This document shows, piece after piece, positions 46,042 through 54,516 of a DNA stretch of 64,000 bases (its first letter is position 1; each line of letters starts with the position of its first letter). The notes below the pieces were generated by a model. The model had not been told where the DNA came from. It saw only the letters and a list, made by a program, of their open reading frames with translations, and made no database searches. This DNA comes from Pseudoalteromonas rubra (GTDB lineage Bacteria; Pseudomonadota; Gammaproteobacteria; Enterobacterales; Alteromonadaceae): positions 124,001 to 188,000 of the forward strand of contig NZ_JXYA01000027.1 in the NCBI RefSeq assembly GCF_000967655.1. The letters run 5' to 3'. The position numbers and the translations under genes were made by a program.

Positions 46042-47730
46042 ATGCTGAAGAAATCAGTACTGGCTCTGGGCCTTGCGAGTGTTTTAAGTGCTTGCGGGGG
46101 TGGCTCTGACGGTGATGAAAGCCCGAATATCAGTGTTAGTGTTAATGCCGGCCCGGACATTAGTGTCAATGAAAAGACCGAATTTACGCTCAAACCATTG
46201 GGCTCGCCATCCGGTGGCGTTTTTAGCTGGCAAATGGTATCTGGACCTGAGCTTGAAGGTTTTCCACAGGAAGGCGAGGAAGTGGTGGTCGAGGCACCGG
46301 ATGTAAAGGGTAACAGCAAGATTGAACTGAAGGTTAGCTATACTGCGCCAGATGGTTCGTCTGCCAGCGATACGTTGGTGGTGAATGTGATTTCTGTCAA
46401 CCTGCTGCCCAGCGCCAAAATTTCGCAAACTGCCCCTGAAGAAGGGGCAGCAAAATATGCCGATACCATCACCCTCTCTGCGGCAGAATCTGCGGATAAC
46501 GATGAAAATGGCAGCATCGTTGCTTACCAGTGGGAAAAGCTCGAAGGGCCTGCCACGGTGAGCGCTGAGCGCACTGATCAGGTTACCTTGAGCTTTGTTC
46601 ATCCCTTACTGGCTGAGGCGGATACCGTGACATGGCAGCTGACTGTCACGGATGATGAAGGTGCCAGCGCAACGTCAACAAAACAGCTCGCGTTAGTTGC
46701 CAATGATCAACTGGTGCTGGCCAATGCAGGCAGTGATCAGCAGGTTCAGGAACTGGACTCTGTGACGCTTGACGCCACGCAAAGCGTTACCGTTGATGGT
46801 CAGTTTGGCTGTTTATGGGAGCAGGTGAGTAACGGCAGTGCCGTGACGCTGGCGGATGAACGGGCCTGTAAAACCTCTTTTATGGCACCGCTAAAAAGTG
46901 GTAACCAGGCCACCTCGATAGACTTTAAAGTCACTGTGACTGACAGCGCACAGCGCAATGGTTCAGACACGGTGAATGTCGAAATCTTGCCCAAACCACT
47001 TGGCAAACTAAATGATACCGGCACCACTAAGTGCTATAACAACACCTCTGAAATCAGTTGCGGCAATAGCGACTTTCCCGGACAGGATGCCGAGCTGGGA
47101 CGGGATGCGGTTGTACAGTTTTTACCTAAAAGTGGTCAGGGCAATCAGGCCTTTGACTTTACCAAGTTCAGTGAGGAATTTGAGCCGCTGACGTCAGATT
47201 CAACGGACTTCAGCTGTGTACTGGATAACGTGACTGGCCTGATCTGGGAAGTCAAAGAAGTAACCGCGGGCACTTTGCCGAACACCAGTACACGCAATGC
47301 ACAAAACCATTACACCTGGTATCTCAACGATGGTGCGAATGTGAACCCCGGTGCGCCTAACACGACCTGCCCGCAGGATAACTATTGTGGTGTACAAGCA
47401 TTAATCGATACCGTCAATGCGGCCAGTTTCTGCGGCGGCAATAACTGGCGCTTACCGACCTATATGGAGCTGGCTAACCTGCTGGATCATAACAGCAGTG
47501 GCGATTATTTACTCGACCCTAACTATTTCCCCAATGTTCCGGCTGAGGCCTTGCTGGGGCATCAATATTACTGGACCACGCAAACCAGTGTGGATGGAAC
47601 CGACGGCAAAGACGACAACCTGGTCAGAGCGCTGGTGATAGATATGAAAACGGGCAACGATGTCACACGCAATAAGTCGCAGACGGCCTATGTGCGGTTA
47701 GTCCGTCGTTACGGGGAGGATGACCAATGA
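46042..47730 (+). CDS. Lipoprotein with PKD-like repeats and a DUF1566 (Lcl) C-terminal domain
   Basis: 562 aa from the ATG at 46042 (GGGAGTTACC upstream). The N-terminus MLKKSVLALGLASVLSACGGG has a lipobox LSAC. About residues 30-330 form tandem beta-sandwich (PKD/cadherin-like) repeats with SAKISQ, VTWQLTVTDDEGASATS and DSVTLDATQS. The last 150 residues have the DUF1566 signature: TGLIWEVKE, NNWRLPTYMEL, YYWTTQTS, AYVRLVR. DUF1566 proteins are often surface-exposed in marine bacteria and resemble Legionella Lcl, which binds glycosaminoglycans. The next gene overlaps by 4 nt and is also DUF1566, so they probably act together. Ligand unknown. Confidence 0.82.
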   Translation: MLKKSVLALGLASVLSACGGGSDGDESPNISVSVNAGPDISVNEKTEFTLKPLGSPSGGVFSWQMVSGPELEGFPQEGEEVVVEAPDVKGNSKIELKVSYTAPDGSSASDTLVVNVISVNLLPSAKISQTAPEEGAAKYADTITLSAAESADNDENGSIVAYQWEKLEGPATVSAERTDQVTLSFVHPLLAEADTVTWQLTVTDDEGASATSTKQLALVANDQLVLANAGSDQQVQELDSVTLDATQSVTVDGQFGCLWEQVSNGSAVTLADERACKTSFMAPLKSGNQATSIDFKVTVTDSAQRNGSDTVNVEILPKPLGKLNDTGTTKCYNNTSEISCGNSDFPGQDAELGRDAVVQFLPKSGQGNQAFDFTKFSEEFEPLTSDSTDFSCVLDNVTGLIWEVKEVTAGTLPNTSTRNAQNHYTWYLNDGANVNPGAPNTTCPQDNYCGVQALIDTVNAASFCGGNNWRLPTYMELANLLDHNSSGDYLLDPNYFPNVPAEALLGHQYYWTTQTSVDGTDGKDDNLVRALVIDMKTGNDVTRNKSQTAYVRLVRRYGEDDQ

Positions 47731-48263
47731 ACAAATTGACCCTATTTGTCGCGTTGGGTGCTGTGAGTATCAGCACGCTAAGCCATGCATCGCAAATTTG
47801 TGCGTCGCAAACGTTGGTGCCGGATACAACGCCGGCTGAGCAGTTTGTGGTGAATGAAGATGGCACTGTCTGTGATAAGCAAACTAACCTGATGTGGCAA
47901 CGCTGTACGTTTGGTCAGGTGTATAACAGTGACAATGGTAGCTGCGATAATGTCGCGCAAGAGCTGAGCTGGCAACAAGCCCTGCAAACCGCTAATGCCC
48001 AGGAGTTTGCCGGTTACAGTGACTGGCATTTGCCTAATGTTAAAGAGCTGGCCAGCATCGTTGAGCACCGCTGTGTCAAGCCATCAATCAACGAGACTGT
48101 ATTTCTTGCCACTCTGGAAAAAAACTACTGGTCCAGCACTACGGTAGAAGGAACGCCATCGAATGCCTGGCTACTGTCTTTTGGTGATGGCAAAGTCAGT
48201 AATGTGTTTAACAAAAGCGCCCAGGCCTATGTCAGGCTGGCGCGTTATACCTTCTGTGAATAA
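47727..48263 (+). CDS. Secreted DUF1566 (Lcl C-terminal) protein
   Basis: 178 aa with a signal peptide ending about residue 20 (SHA). It shares the DUF1566 layout with its upstream partner: NLMWQRCTFGQ, YSDWHLPNVKELASI, NYWSSTTVEG, AYVRLARY. Several Cys residues suggest disulfides in the periplasm or outside. Its ATG overlaps the upstream stop (ATGA). It probably forms a complex or paired surface system with the preceding lipoprotein. Function unknown beyond family resemblance. Confidence 0.8.
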   Translation: MNKLTLFVALGAVSISTLSHASQICASQTLVPDTTPAEQFVVNEDGTVCDKQTNLMWQRCTFGQVYNSDNGSCDNVAQELSWQQALQTANAQEFAGYSDWHLPNVKELASIVEHRCVKPSINETVFLATLEKNYWSSTTVEGTPSNAWLLSFGDGKVSNVFNKSAQAYVRLARYTFCE

Positions 48264-48311
48264 CGCAGACGTTAAGACTGACCGCGTTTACTGCTGTTAG
48301 GCGCAAAAATT

Positions 48312-48343
48312 GGCCAGTCCCGCCGCAAAGCGGTGGGTTGGCC
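48312..48343 (+). terminator. Hairpin after the DUF1566 pair
   Basis: GGCC...CCCGCCGC (48312-48326) pairs with GCGGTGGG...GGCC (48330-48343) with a short bulge. GC-rich stem, followed by TTGCTAAATTT, a weak T tract. Probable terminator of the DUF1566 operon. Confidence 0.5.
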
Positions 48344-48389
48344 TTGCTAAATTTGCTACGCTCACATTATCTTAAGGTGGAGGTAGCAC

Positions 48390-49166
48390 GTGTTCCGTGT
48401 ACGCATAATACAATTCCTTTTACTGCCTGTATTGTGGCTGATGGCAATCCCGCTGCAGGCCGCCGGAAAATGTGATGTTGAATTGGGCCATGGCCTGATC
48501 ATCACAGACTCGGTGATCCGGATTGTCGATAAGAACCAGACCCGGGTTCAGATTAACAATGATAACCAACTGCTGATCAAAGGTAAGTGGATCCAGCTGA
48601 GCGATCAGGACACCCAGTTGCTCAATGAGTATGCATTGGGGATCCGTGATACCGTGCCTGAACTGGTGAACCTGGCAACCGACGGCGTAAATCTGGGCCT
48701 GAGTGCCATAGAGCAGGTGGTTGAGGGGATGTCAGACAACGACCCTGAGGTGCTGAAAACTCAGTTACAATACGTTGAGCGGGCCTTGATGGACAAGTTC
48801 AAGCGCGGCGAAGACTTCTATTTTATCGCCCCTCAGTCACTGTCAAAAATCGACGACTTTTTTACCAAGGAGATCAGTGAGCGGATCCACTCTGCTGTGC
48901 ACGGCTCTCTGGGCGCAATTTTGGTGTCGGTGGGGGATGCATTTAAAGCACGTGAGGGCAATATAGAAGACCGCTTTAGTGACATGGGCCAGCGTATGGA
49001 GATCATCTCACGTGAAATTGATAAGTCACTGAAAAAGAAAGCTTATCAACTTGAAGAAAAAGCTGATGAATACTGTGAGTGCCTGAATGCGCTGGATAAA
49101 ACCGAAACCCGGCTGCAAAGCATAGTGCCCAGCCTGGCGGCATACGATTTAGTGCAGATCCGCTAA
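48390..49166 (+). CDS. YggN-like DUF2884 protein
   Basis: 258 aa starting with GTG at 48390, supported by AAGGTGGAGG about 7 nt upstream. Signal peptide ends about residue 25 (PLQAA), so it is periplasmic. GKCDVELGHGLIITDSVIRI near the N-terminus and a helical C-terminal half (ISREIDKSLKKKAYQLEEKADEYCECLNALD) are as in YggN/DUF2884 proteins of gammaproteobacteria, whose role is unknown. Its stop codon overlaps the stop of the convergent amidohydrolase gene by 2 nt, so no space for a terminator remains between them. Confidence 0.78.
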   Translation: MFRVRIIQFLLLPVLWLMAIPLQAAGKCDVELGHGLIITDSVIRIVDKNQTRVQINNDNQLLIKGKWIQLSDQDTQLLNEYALGIRDTVPELVNLATDGVNLGLSAIEQVVEGMSDNDPEVLKTQLQYVERALMDKFKRGEDFYFIAPQSLSKIDDFFTKEISERIHSAVHGSLGAILVSVGDAFKAREGNIEDRFSDMGQRMEIISREIDKSLKKKAYQLEEKADEYCECLNALDKTETRLQSIVPSLAAYDLVQIR

Positions 49167-49999
49167 CTAAACCCATACCAGCTTTTGGCGTTGGCATAAC
49201 TGAGCTGATGCCACAATGGCGCATCATCCTCACACAAATTAAGATACTTGTGCCAAATCGCTTCATAGCTGTGCTGAATAAGACACACCGGGTGATTGGA
49301 GGCAAACATCACCCGCTCCCGGCCAAACAAGTTCAGCAGGCTATGCAGCTGCGCTTGCAAAGGCAGTGGGTGGTCCAGCAATTCATGTCCGGAGAATTTG
49401 ATAGCACAGTGTGGCAGTGCTGCCAGTCTGGCTGCATTGTCTTGCCAGTTATCGTGCTGGCCAACCAGACCGCTGTGATTGAGCATAATGCGTAACTGCG
49501 GCAGCTGGCGTGCGATATCACACAGGTGCTGCACGACGGTGTGCTGAGACAGCTCAAACTGGGCTTCAAAATGCAGTCCACACTCGCTGAGGTAAGCCAG
49601 GTTATCGGCCACCTGAGGGCTTTGCAGGCGAGCGGCATCGTGGCCTTCCGTGATATCACGAACAGCAATCAAGCTGGGGTGGTGCAGTGCGTCCAGCTGA
49701 GCGCGGAACTGCGCATTTGGCGCATCAATTTGGGCATAGCCTACCGCTTTGTAACGCGGGACAGGCAATATCTCTGCCAGCCAGTCGAGCTCGCGACGAG
49801 GCTGATCATTGTCAAAGCCCGCCTCAATATGCACACAGCCCTCAAGGGTAAAGTCACGCAAGTCAGAGAGTGCCTCGGGCAGGTGATCCTGACGGATCAG
49901 GTCGAGGTTCTGCCAGGCAGGCGGGGTGTGTTTCAGCCAGTGATATTGACCCTGCTGGAGTGAAAAAAAGTGAAGATGCGGGTCAATTATCTTGCTCAT
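49163..49999 (-). CDS. Amidohydrolase-2-family metal-dependent hydrolase (L-fuconolactonase-like)
   Basis: 278 aa TIM-barrel hydrolase. IDPHLHFF near the N-terminus gives the metal-binding Hx[20 protein letters not shown] and MFASNHPVC follow the pattern of amidohydrolase-2 (PF04909), which includes fuconolactonase and decarboxylase-type enzymes. It overlaps the SDR gene by 4 nt on the same strand, so both are one unit. A lactone made by the dehydrogenase and opened by this enzyme is a plausible pathway (L-fucose or a related sugar), but no sugar kinase, aldolase or transporter is near. Confidence 0.8.
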   Translation of the reverse strand: MSKIIDPHLHFFSLQQGQYHWLKHTPPAWQNLDLIRQDHLPEALSDLRDFTLEGCVHIEAGFDNDQPRRELDWLAEILPVPRYKAVGYAQIDAPNAQFRAQLDALHHPSLIAVRDITEGHDAARLQSPQVADNLAYLSECGLHFEAQFELSQHTVVQHLCDIARQLPQLRIMLNHSGLVGQHDNWQDNAARLAALPHCAIKFSGHELLDHPLPLQAQLHSLLNLFGRERVMFASNHPVCLIQHSYEAIWHKYLNLCEDDAPLWHQLSYANAKSWYGFS

Positions 50000-50724
50000 C
50001 GTGCCGTATATCCGCCGTCTATGGTTTGCAAACTGCCGGTAATAAAGCTGGCATCGTCACTGAGTAAAAAGGCCACCAGGGCTGCCACTTCATCTGCCTG
50101 ACCAAGTCGGCCCAGTGGCTGAAGCGCTGCTTCTTCTGCGACGATTGCTTGTTTATCGGCACCGCTTTTTTTGCAGTAACGATCAATGGCCTGATGAAAC
50201 AAAGGGGTTTCAATGGTGCCCGGACACACGGCATTGGCGCGAATATTATAACTGGCATAATCCAGAGCGGTGGTTTTAGCCATTGAAGCCAGCGCGGCTT
50301 TAGTCAGGTTGTAGGCAAAGGAGTTGGGTTTACCAACCAGTGCTTGATCAGATGAGATCAAGACAATACTGCCATTGCGCTGTGCTTTCATCGCTGGCAG
50401 TACCGCCTGAATGGCGCTGTATGCGCCTTTGACGTTTAAGGCAAAAAGCTGATCCAGGGTGCTTTCATCTGTGTCCTCTATGGTGGCGCTGAGGTGCTTT
50501 CCGGCATTGGACACCAATGCATCAATACGTCCTGTGGTGGCAAGTATGTCTGCGATGGTGCGGCGCACGGCATCGACGTCGCTGACGTCACAGTGACGAT
50601 ATTCACCGTGCGGTGCGTTTTGAATGTCCAGGTTGAAAACCTGATACCCCTGAGTGAGCAGACGCTCGGCAATGGCTTTACCAATGCCGACGCTGCCACC
50701 GGTTACAATGGCAACTTTTTGCAT
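49996..50724 (-). CDS. Short-chain dehydrogenase/reductase
   Basis: 242 aa. NAD(P)-binding Rossmann motif [13 protein letters not shown] (residues about 8-20), with [10 protein letters not shown], catalytic Ser in IVLISSDQ and Tyr-Lys in [18 protein letters not shown] is the classic post-catalytic loop. Size and motifs fit classical SDR; substrate unknown. It precedes and overlaps the amidohydrolase gene, which suggests conversion of an alcohol or sugar to a lactone. TATTCCTTAATGG-like spacing leaves it 9 nt after the SlyD-type gene. Confidence 0.88.
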   Translation of the reverse strand: MQKVAIVTGGSVGIGKAIAERLLTQGYQVFNLDIQNAPHGEYRHCDVSDVDAVRRTIADILATTGRIDALVSNAGKHLSATIEDTDESTLDQLFALNVKGAYSAIQAVLPAMKAQRNGSIVLISSDQALVGKPNSFAYNLTKAALASMAKTTALDYASYNIRANAVCPGTIETPLFHQAIDRYCKKSGADKQAIVAEEAALQPLGRLGQADEVAALVAFLLSDDASFITGSLQTIDGGYTAR

Positions 50725-50733
50725 GTGTATTCC

Positions 50734-51228
50734 TTAATGGTTGTGACCGCAACCGCCTTCAGCATGAACGTGGCCATGTGATACTTCTTCCGCCGTGGCT
50801 TCACGTACAGACAGGATCTCGACGTCGAAGGTCAGTGTTTTACCGGCAAATGGGTGGTTAAGATCGCAATCGGCATTGAAGCGGCCAACCTTGATGATCT
50901 GCACCTGATGACGGCCCTGGTTAGACTCAACGATGGCGGTCATACCTGGTTTCCATACTTTGTTATTGCCCAGACCTTGCAGGTGTTTAATGGGGATGCG
51001 CTGAGTCAGGCCTTCCTGATATTCGCCGTAGGCATCCTTTGGTTCCAGCGTCAGGGTTACTTTATCGCCTGCCACTTTGCCCTCTAACCCGGCTTCCAGG
51101 CCTGGCAACATGCCTTCGGCGCCGTGCAGGTAAACCAGTGCGTCTTGATTGGTGCTGGTTTCCAGCTGCTCACCGGCTTCGCTCAGAGTGTAGTGGAACT
51201 CAACCACAGTATTTTTTGCGATCTGCAT
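50734..51228 (-). CDS. slyD: FKBP-type peptidyl-prolyl isomerase, SlyD-like
   Basis: 164 aa. Prolyl isomerase and chaperone with nickel-binding tail. The FKBP domain (NTVVEFHYTLSEAGEQLETS, LPGLEAGLEGKVAGDKV) is interrupted by an insert-in-flap domain; the C-terminus HGHVHAEGGCGHNH is a metal-binding His/Cys tail, shorter than in Escherichia coli SlyD. A role in nickel delivery or folding is inferred. Neighbour of the SDR gene on the same strand (9 nt), probably only by chance. Confidence 0.9.
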   Translation of the reverse strand: MQIAKNTVVEFHYTLSEAGEQLETSTNQDALVYLHGAEGMLPGLEAGLEGKVAGDKVTLTLEPKDAYGEYQEGLTQRIPIKHLQGLGNNKVWKPGMTAIVESNQGRHQVQIIKVGRFNADCDLNHPFAGKTLTFDVEILSVREATAEEVSHGHVHAEGGCGHNH

Positions 51229-51269
51229 AGTAATCTCTTCATTTTCGTAGTGTTGTAGTGACAGGCATT

Positions 51270-52787
51270 CTACGGATCGCTTTTCGGCTTGACCAGTGTT
51301 TTTAACGCATCCAGGTAATCTTTGCCAGCCCCTGCTGGGGCCTTTGGTTGCGGTGTCGAAGCTTCTTCAACCGGCAAATGCAGGATCAGGGTATCGCCCG
51401 GAGAAAGCAGGCTTTGTGTGTTGAGCTGATTCCAGTCGAGCAGATCTTTCATCGGCACCTGATATTGACGACTGACTGCCCACAGAGAATCACCATCCTG
51501 GATCATGTGATGTTTTTCATAGGTGGCCACTTTAGCCGGGCGCTGTTGTTGCAAATAGGGGCTTATCTCATAATCGACGGTGAGATCGTTTTTGGCATGT
51601 GCCCTGTGGATCAGCAAAGTCTCGCCAACCCGGATCAAATCTTGGGTTTTATTATTAAGCTGCTTTAACTTTGCCACACTGGTGTTATGTCGTCTGGCAA
51701 TGCCATACAAGGTGTCATTGAGCTTAACCTGATAGTGGGTACTAAACTGGCGGCGGTAGAAGTCGGTGGCAAACAATTGTTGCTGGTCCATCGGCAACAA
51801 GACCCTGAACGGTCCATTGGTTGGGCTTTGATGGCGCAGGTAACCAGGATTGAGCTGGTGGAGCTGCTGTTTATCGATGCCAAGCAGTGCGGCCAGAATG
51901 CCAAAATTAAACGGCTGTCCCACATCCAGTACCGTCGTTTGAGCTTCGTTTGCCAGGCTTGGGCGTTTCAGACCGGTCCCGGGATGCTGCAACAGGTAGC
52001 TCAGTGCCAGCAGTTTTGGCACATAGTCGGCGGTTTCTTTGGGCAGCTTCAGGTGCCAGAAGTGGCTACTGCGGCCGTGTTTTTGATTGTAGCGGATGGC
52101 TGCTTTGACCCGCCCTTCGCCGCTGTTATAGGCTGCCAGTGCGTGCAGCCAGTTGCCATTAAATCTCTGTCTCAGGTATTGCAAATAATCGAGTGCGGCA
52201 TCGGTTGCCCCCAGCACATCCTGGCGACCGTCATACCAGTCGTTGCTTTGTAGTCCGAAGTGATAAGCGGTGGCATCGACCAGTTGCCAAACCCCCACCG
52301 CGCCCTGGGAAGAGCGGGCGGTAGGGCGAAAGTCACTTTCCACAAAGGGCAGTAAAACCAGCTCCATGGGCAGTTTACGCTGTTCTACTTTTTTGACTAT
52401 GTGGTAGAGGTAAGGGGCCGCTCGTTCATTCACACTGGTCAGATAATTGGGTTGCGACAGATACCAGGCGACGCGCTTTTGCAGCCGCGCATTGGGCGTA
52501 ATATCAAAGCTCAGGTTCGCCGCAATGTATTGCCACAGCTCCTGATGCTGCTGTGGTTGTTCAGTGATTGCCGGCAACTGGGCTGTAGCCTCTGGTTGCG
52601 CTGGCATCGCAGCGGGAGCTTGCGTCACTGGCAGGTTCAGCGCTGCGGTGATCTCAACGGGACTTGCATGCCGTGAGGTAGAGCTGATGCATGCGCTCAG
52701 AACTACCGAGCATAACAGGATGACACCGAAGCGTAACGGACTATATACGCGCCACCAAGACATAAAAAACGGGCCTGAAACTCTCAT
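51270..52787 (-). CDS. mltD: Membrane-bound lytic murein transglycosylase D-like, with LysM domains
   Basis: About 505 aa. Cleaves peptidoglycan to anhydromuropeptides. The lipobox LSAC (FGVILLCSVVLSAC) anchors it to the outer membrane. The SLT domain has ESDFRPTARSSQGAVGVWQL with catalytic Glu and AYNSGEGRV. Two LysM domains follow (LNDTLYGIARRHN and QDGDSLWAVSRQYQ). The start is uncertain: in-frame GTG at 52796, ATG at 52787 and ATG at 52763 all lack a strong ribosome-binding site; the last gives a compact lipoprotein signal. Monocistronic or end of a short unit with the metallo-lactamase-like gene. Confidence 0.9.
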   Translation of the reverse strand: MRVSGPFFMSWWRVYSPLRFGVILLCSVVLSACISSTSRHASPVEITAALNLPVTQAPAAMPAQPEATAQLPAITEQPQQHQELWQYIAANLSFDITPNARLQKRVAWYLSQPNYLTSVNERAAPYLYHIVKKVEQRKLPMELVLLPFVESDFRPTARSSQGAVGVWQLVDATAYHFGLQSNDWYDGRQDVLGATDAALDYLQYLRQRFNGNWLHALAAYNSGEGRVKAAIRYNQKHGRSSHFWHLKLPKETADYVPKLLALSYLLQHPGTGLKRPSLANEAQTTVLDVGQPFNFGILAALLGIDKQQLHQLNPGYLRHQSPTNGPFRVLLPMDQQQLFATDFYRRQFSTHYQVKLNDTLYGIARRHNTSVAKLKQLNNKTQDLIRVGETLLIHRAHAKNDLTVDYEISPYLQQQRPAKVATYEKHHMIQDGDSLWAVSRQYQVPMKDLLDWNQLNTQSLLSPGDTLILHLPVEEASTPQPKAPAGAGKDYLDALKTLVKPKSDP

Positions 52788-52811
52788 AAGTTTCACTATA
52801 CTGGCTGACGA

Positions 52812-53780
52812 TTATTTATTCAAAGTCTTCTTGTGGCTGAGGACTTTGATGGCCTGAACAAAATGCTGGGTCAACTGCCTGTGGGTATATGACTGACCCT
52901 GATACAGCGCGATAATACTGCGCGGCATCAGCGGTTCGGCTGTTTTCAATTGCTCTTGAACCCGTGTCATAAAGGTGATTGGCAGGGCCAGTTGTGCGGC
53001 TTTATACGGTTTACCAAAAGCGGGCATTACCCAATCGAGTGCGGGTGTGTCCTGGAGCAACTGTAAGCTGTGCTGCCAGGTTGTATGGCGCACGTAGGGC
53101 AGTAAGTCAGCGCTGTGCCCTGCAAATAAGGCACCGTGCTGTACGCTGAATGCACTCAAGTCATATCCGCTTTGACCCCGAAACTGGATGAGCTGGAGGG
53201 ATAACCCACCCAGTTCAAGCTGTGTTGCAGGCTTAGTTTGCTTGTTCAGTGCAACACTGTGCAGCGTTTGCCAGCGCGCCAGGCGTTGCTTGGCCAGTGT
53301 GACACGGGTTTGCCAGGGACCTTGCTGCTCGCCGGGAAGCTTGCTCAGCCTTTGCTCACTGAGCTCAATGCTTTTCGCAAAATTACTAAGCTGGTTGTCG
53401 AGTGCCGCACGCATCGCTTGCTCATTCAGCTGTGGCGCTGTGGGCAGGTGTAGCTTGGCATCTGGAAAAGCCTGTTTTAGCAGCGCCAGTCCGGTTAGCT
53501 GGTGGGCCGAGCTGGAGGTCGCAATAAGGTGGCACAGCGGCGTCTTAAGGCGCGCTTTGAGTTGGTTGATCACTTGCTCCAGTGCCACAAAATCGCCGTG
53601 GCTGTCAATCAAGGCACTACAGCGACTGCCCTGAATAAGGGCCATATTTGGCAAAATATTGCGGGCTTTTGGCGCGGGAGAAATGAGAGTTATCTGGGGT
53701 GAAACGGTATGCCAACTGGTGGCCAGGGCTGGCGGCGTCAGTGCCAGCAATAACATGAAAACAGAGAGCAGGCGCAACAC
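52812..53780 (-). CDS. Exported metallo-beta-lactamase-fold protein with degenerate metal site
   Basis: 322 aa from the GTG at 53780, next to the zapA stop. Signal peptide ends about residue 20 (PPALA). The overall layout (SPQITLISPAPKARNILPNMALIQGSRCSALIDSHGD...) is that of MBL-fold hydrolases, but the HxHxDH position is SSSAHQ (residues 89-94) and the later Asp ligand is gone (FAGHSADLL). Zinc binding and hydrolysis therefore look lost. It may be a pseudo-enzyme or scaffold; function unknown. It follows zapA with no gap and lies 24 nt upstream of the MltD gene. Confidence 0.62.
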   Translation of the reverse strand: MLRLLSVFMLLLALTPPALATSWHTVSPQITLISPAPKARNILPNMALIQGSRCSALIDSHGDFVALEQVINQLKARLKTPLCHLIATSSSAHQLTGLALLKQAFPDAKLHLPTAPQLNEQAMRAALDNQLSNFAKSIELSEQRLSKLPGEQQGPWQTRVTLAKQRLARWQTLHSVALNKQTKPATQLELGGLSLQLIQFRGQSGYDLSAFSVQHGALFAGHSADLLPYVRHTTWQHSLQLLQDTPALDWVMPAFGKPYKAAQLALPITFMTRVQEQLKTAEPLMPRSIIALYQGQSYTHRQLTQHFVQAIKVLSHKKTLNK

Positions 53781-54068
53781 CTATTTGCTCTCTATTTGTG
53801 TACTGATACGTTGGGTGAGTTGCTGCAAGGTGTGCTGAGCGTGTTGGGTGTCACTTTGCAGTGCCAGCAACTCATGACACAGGTGCAAAGCAGCGAGTAA
53901 CAGGGCACTGTGATCGCTGCGCACGGTGTCGCGTTGACGCATTTCGTCGACCCGACCATTGAGCAGGTCGACGGCGTCAATCAGCGCTTGTTGTTGTCCT
54001 GGCGTGCAGGAAAACTGGTGGCTTTTTCCCAGCAGGGTGACGGTTACCTGTTCGGGCGATTCTGACAT
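53781..54068 (-). CDS. zapA: Cell division protein ZapA
   Basis: 95 aa, as usual. Binds and bundles FtsZ at the Z-ring. The N-terminal VTVTLLGKSHQFSC and helix QQQALIDAVDLLNGRVDEM, followed by a C-terminal coiled coil (LLALQSDTQHAQHTLQQL), are ZapA features. Its ATG overlaps the stop of the upstream TIGR02449 gene (TAATG), and the MBL-like gene follows directly, so all three are one unit. In many relatives 6S RNA lies next to zapA; I see none here. Confidence 0.92.
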   Translation of the reverse strand: MSESPEQVTVTLLGKSHQFSCTPGQQQALIDAVDLLNGRVDEMRQRDTVRSDHSALLLAALHLCHELLALQSDTQHAQHTLQQLTQRISTQIESK

Positions 54069-54310
54069 TAGCCTGCCTGACTAGCGCTCTGTAGTTTTTC
54101 CAGCAGTCCGCTCAGCGTTGAGCTGGTTTCTTTTTGCTTTTCTTCACTTTCCAGCACTTCCAGCTGCAATGTCTCATTTTCGTCAATGAGTTTGCTATTT
54201 TGTTCTTTGAGGGTGTTTACCTGCTCGGTCAGTGTATTGTTTTGTGCAATAAGTTGATCAATCAGTTGCTCGAGTTGAGGGAGAATTTCTTTCATATTAA
54301 ATGCGCTCAT
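54068..54310 (-). CDS. TIGR02449-family coiled-coil protein (ZapB-like)
   Basis: 80 aa from the ATG at 54310; another ATG at 54295 is possible, and the reading frame extends to 54334. Almost entirely predicted coiled coil (LEQLIDQLIAQNNTLTEQVN and LKEQNSKLIDENETLQLEV), with a heptad pattern like ZapB. Proteins of this type (TIGR02449) are found beside zapA in gammaproteobacteria and probably take part in cell division. Its stop overlaps the zapA start, giving translational coupling. Confidence 0.82.
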   Translation of the reverse strand: MSAFNMKEILPQLEQLIDQLIAQNNTLTEQVNTLKEQNSKLIDENETLQLEVLESEEKQKETSSTLSGLLEKLQSASQAG

Positions 54311-54516
54311 TATCACTGTGATTATGTCATGCAAATGTAAAGCAAAGTGCGCTGCAAAGCTAGTGATTAGGGCAGGTTATGCTGATTTTTGTCTCGTTTT
54401 GAGCGATAATGACAAATACTAACGATTTTGTTCATTTATGGTTCAGCCACAAAGGCAAAAATGCCCCTTTAGGCGCCTGTGTAATGGACAAAGCCCACCT
54501 AAACTAGGAACGGATA

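Noticed and set aside
54311..54516. 6S RNA next to zapA
   Set aside because: 6S RNA is often near zapA in gammaproteobacteria, but I could not recognise a long 6S-type hairpin with a central bubble here.
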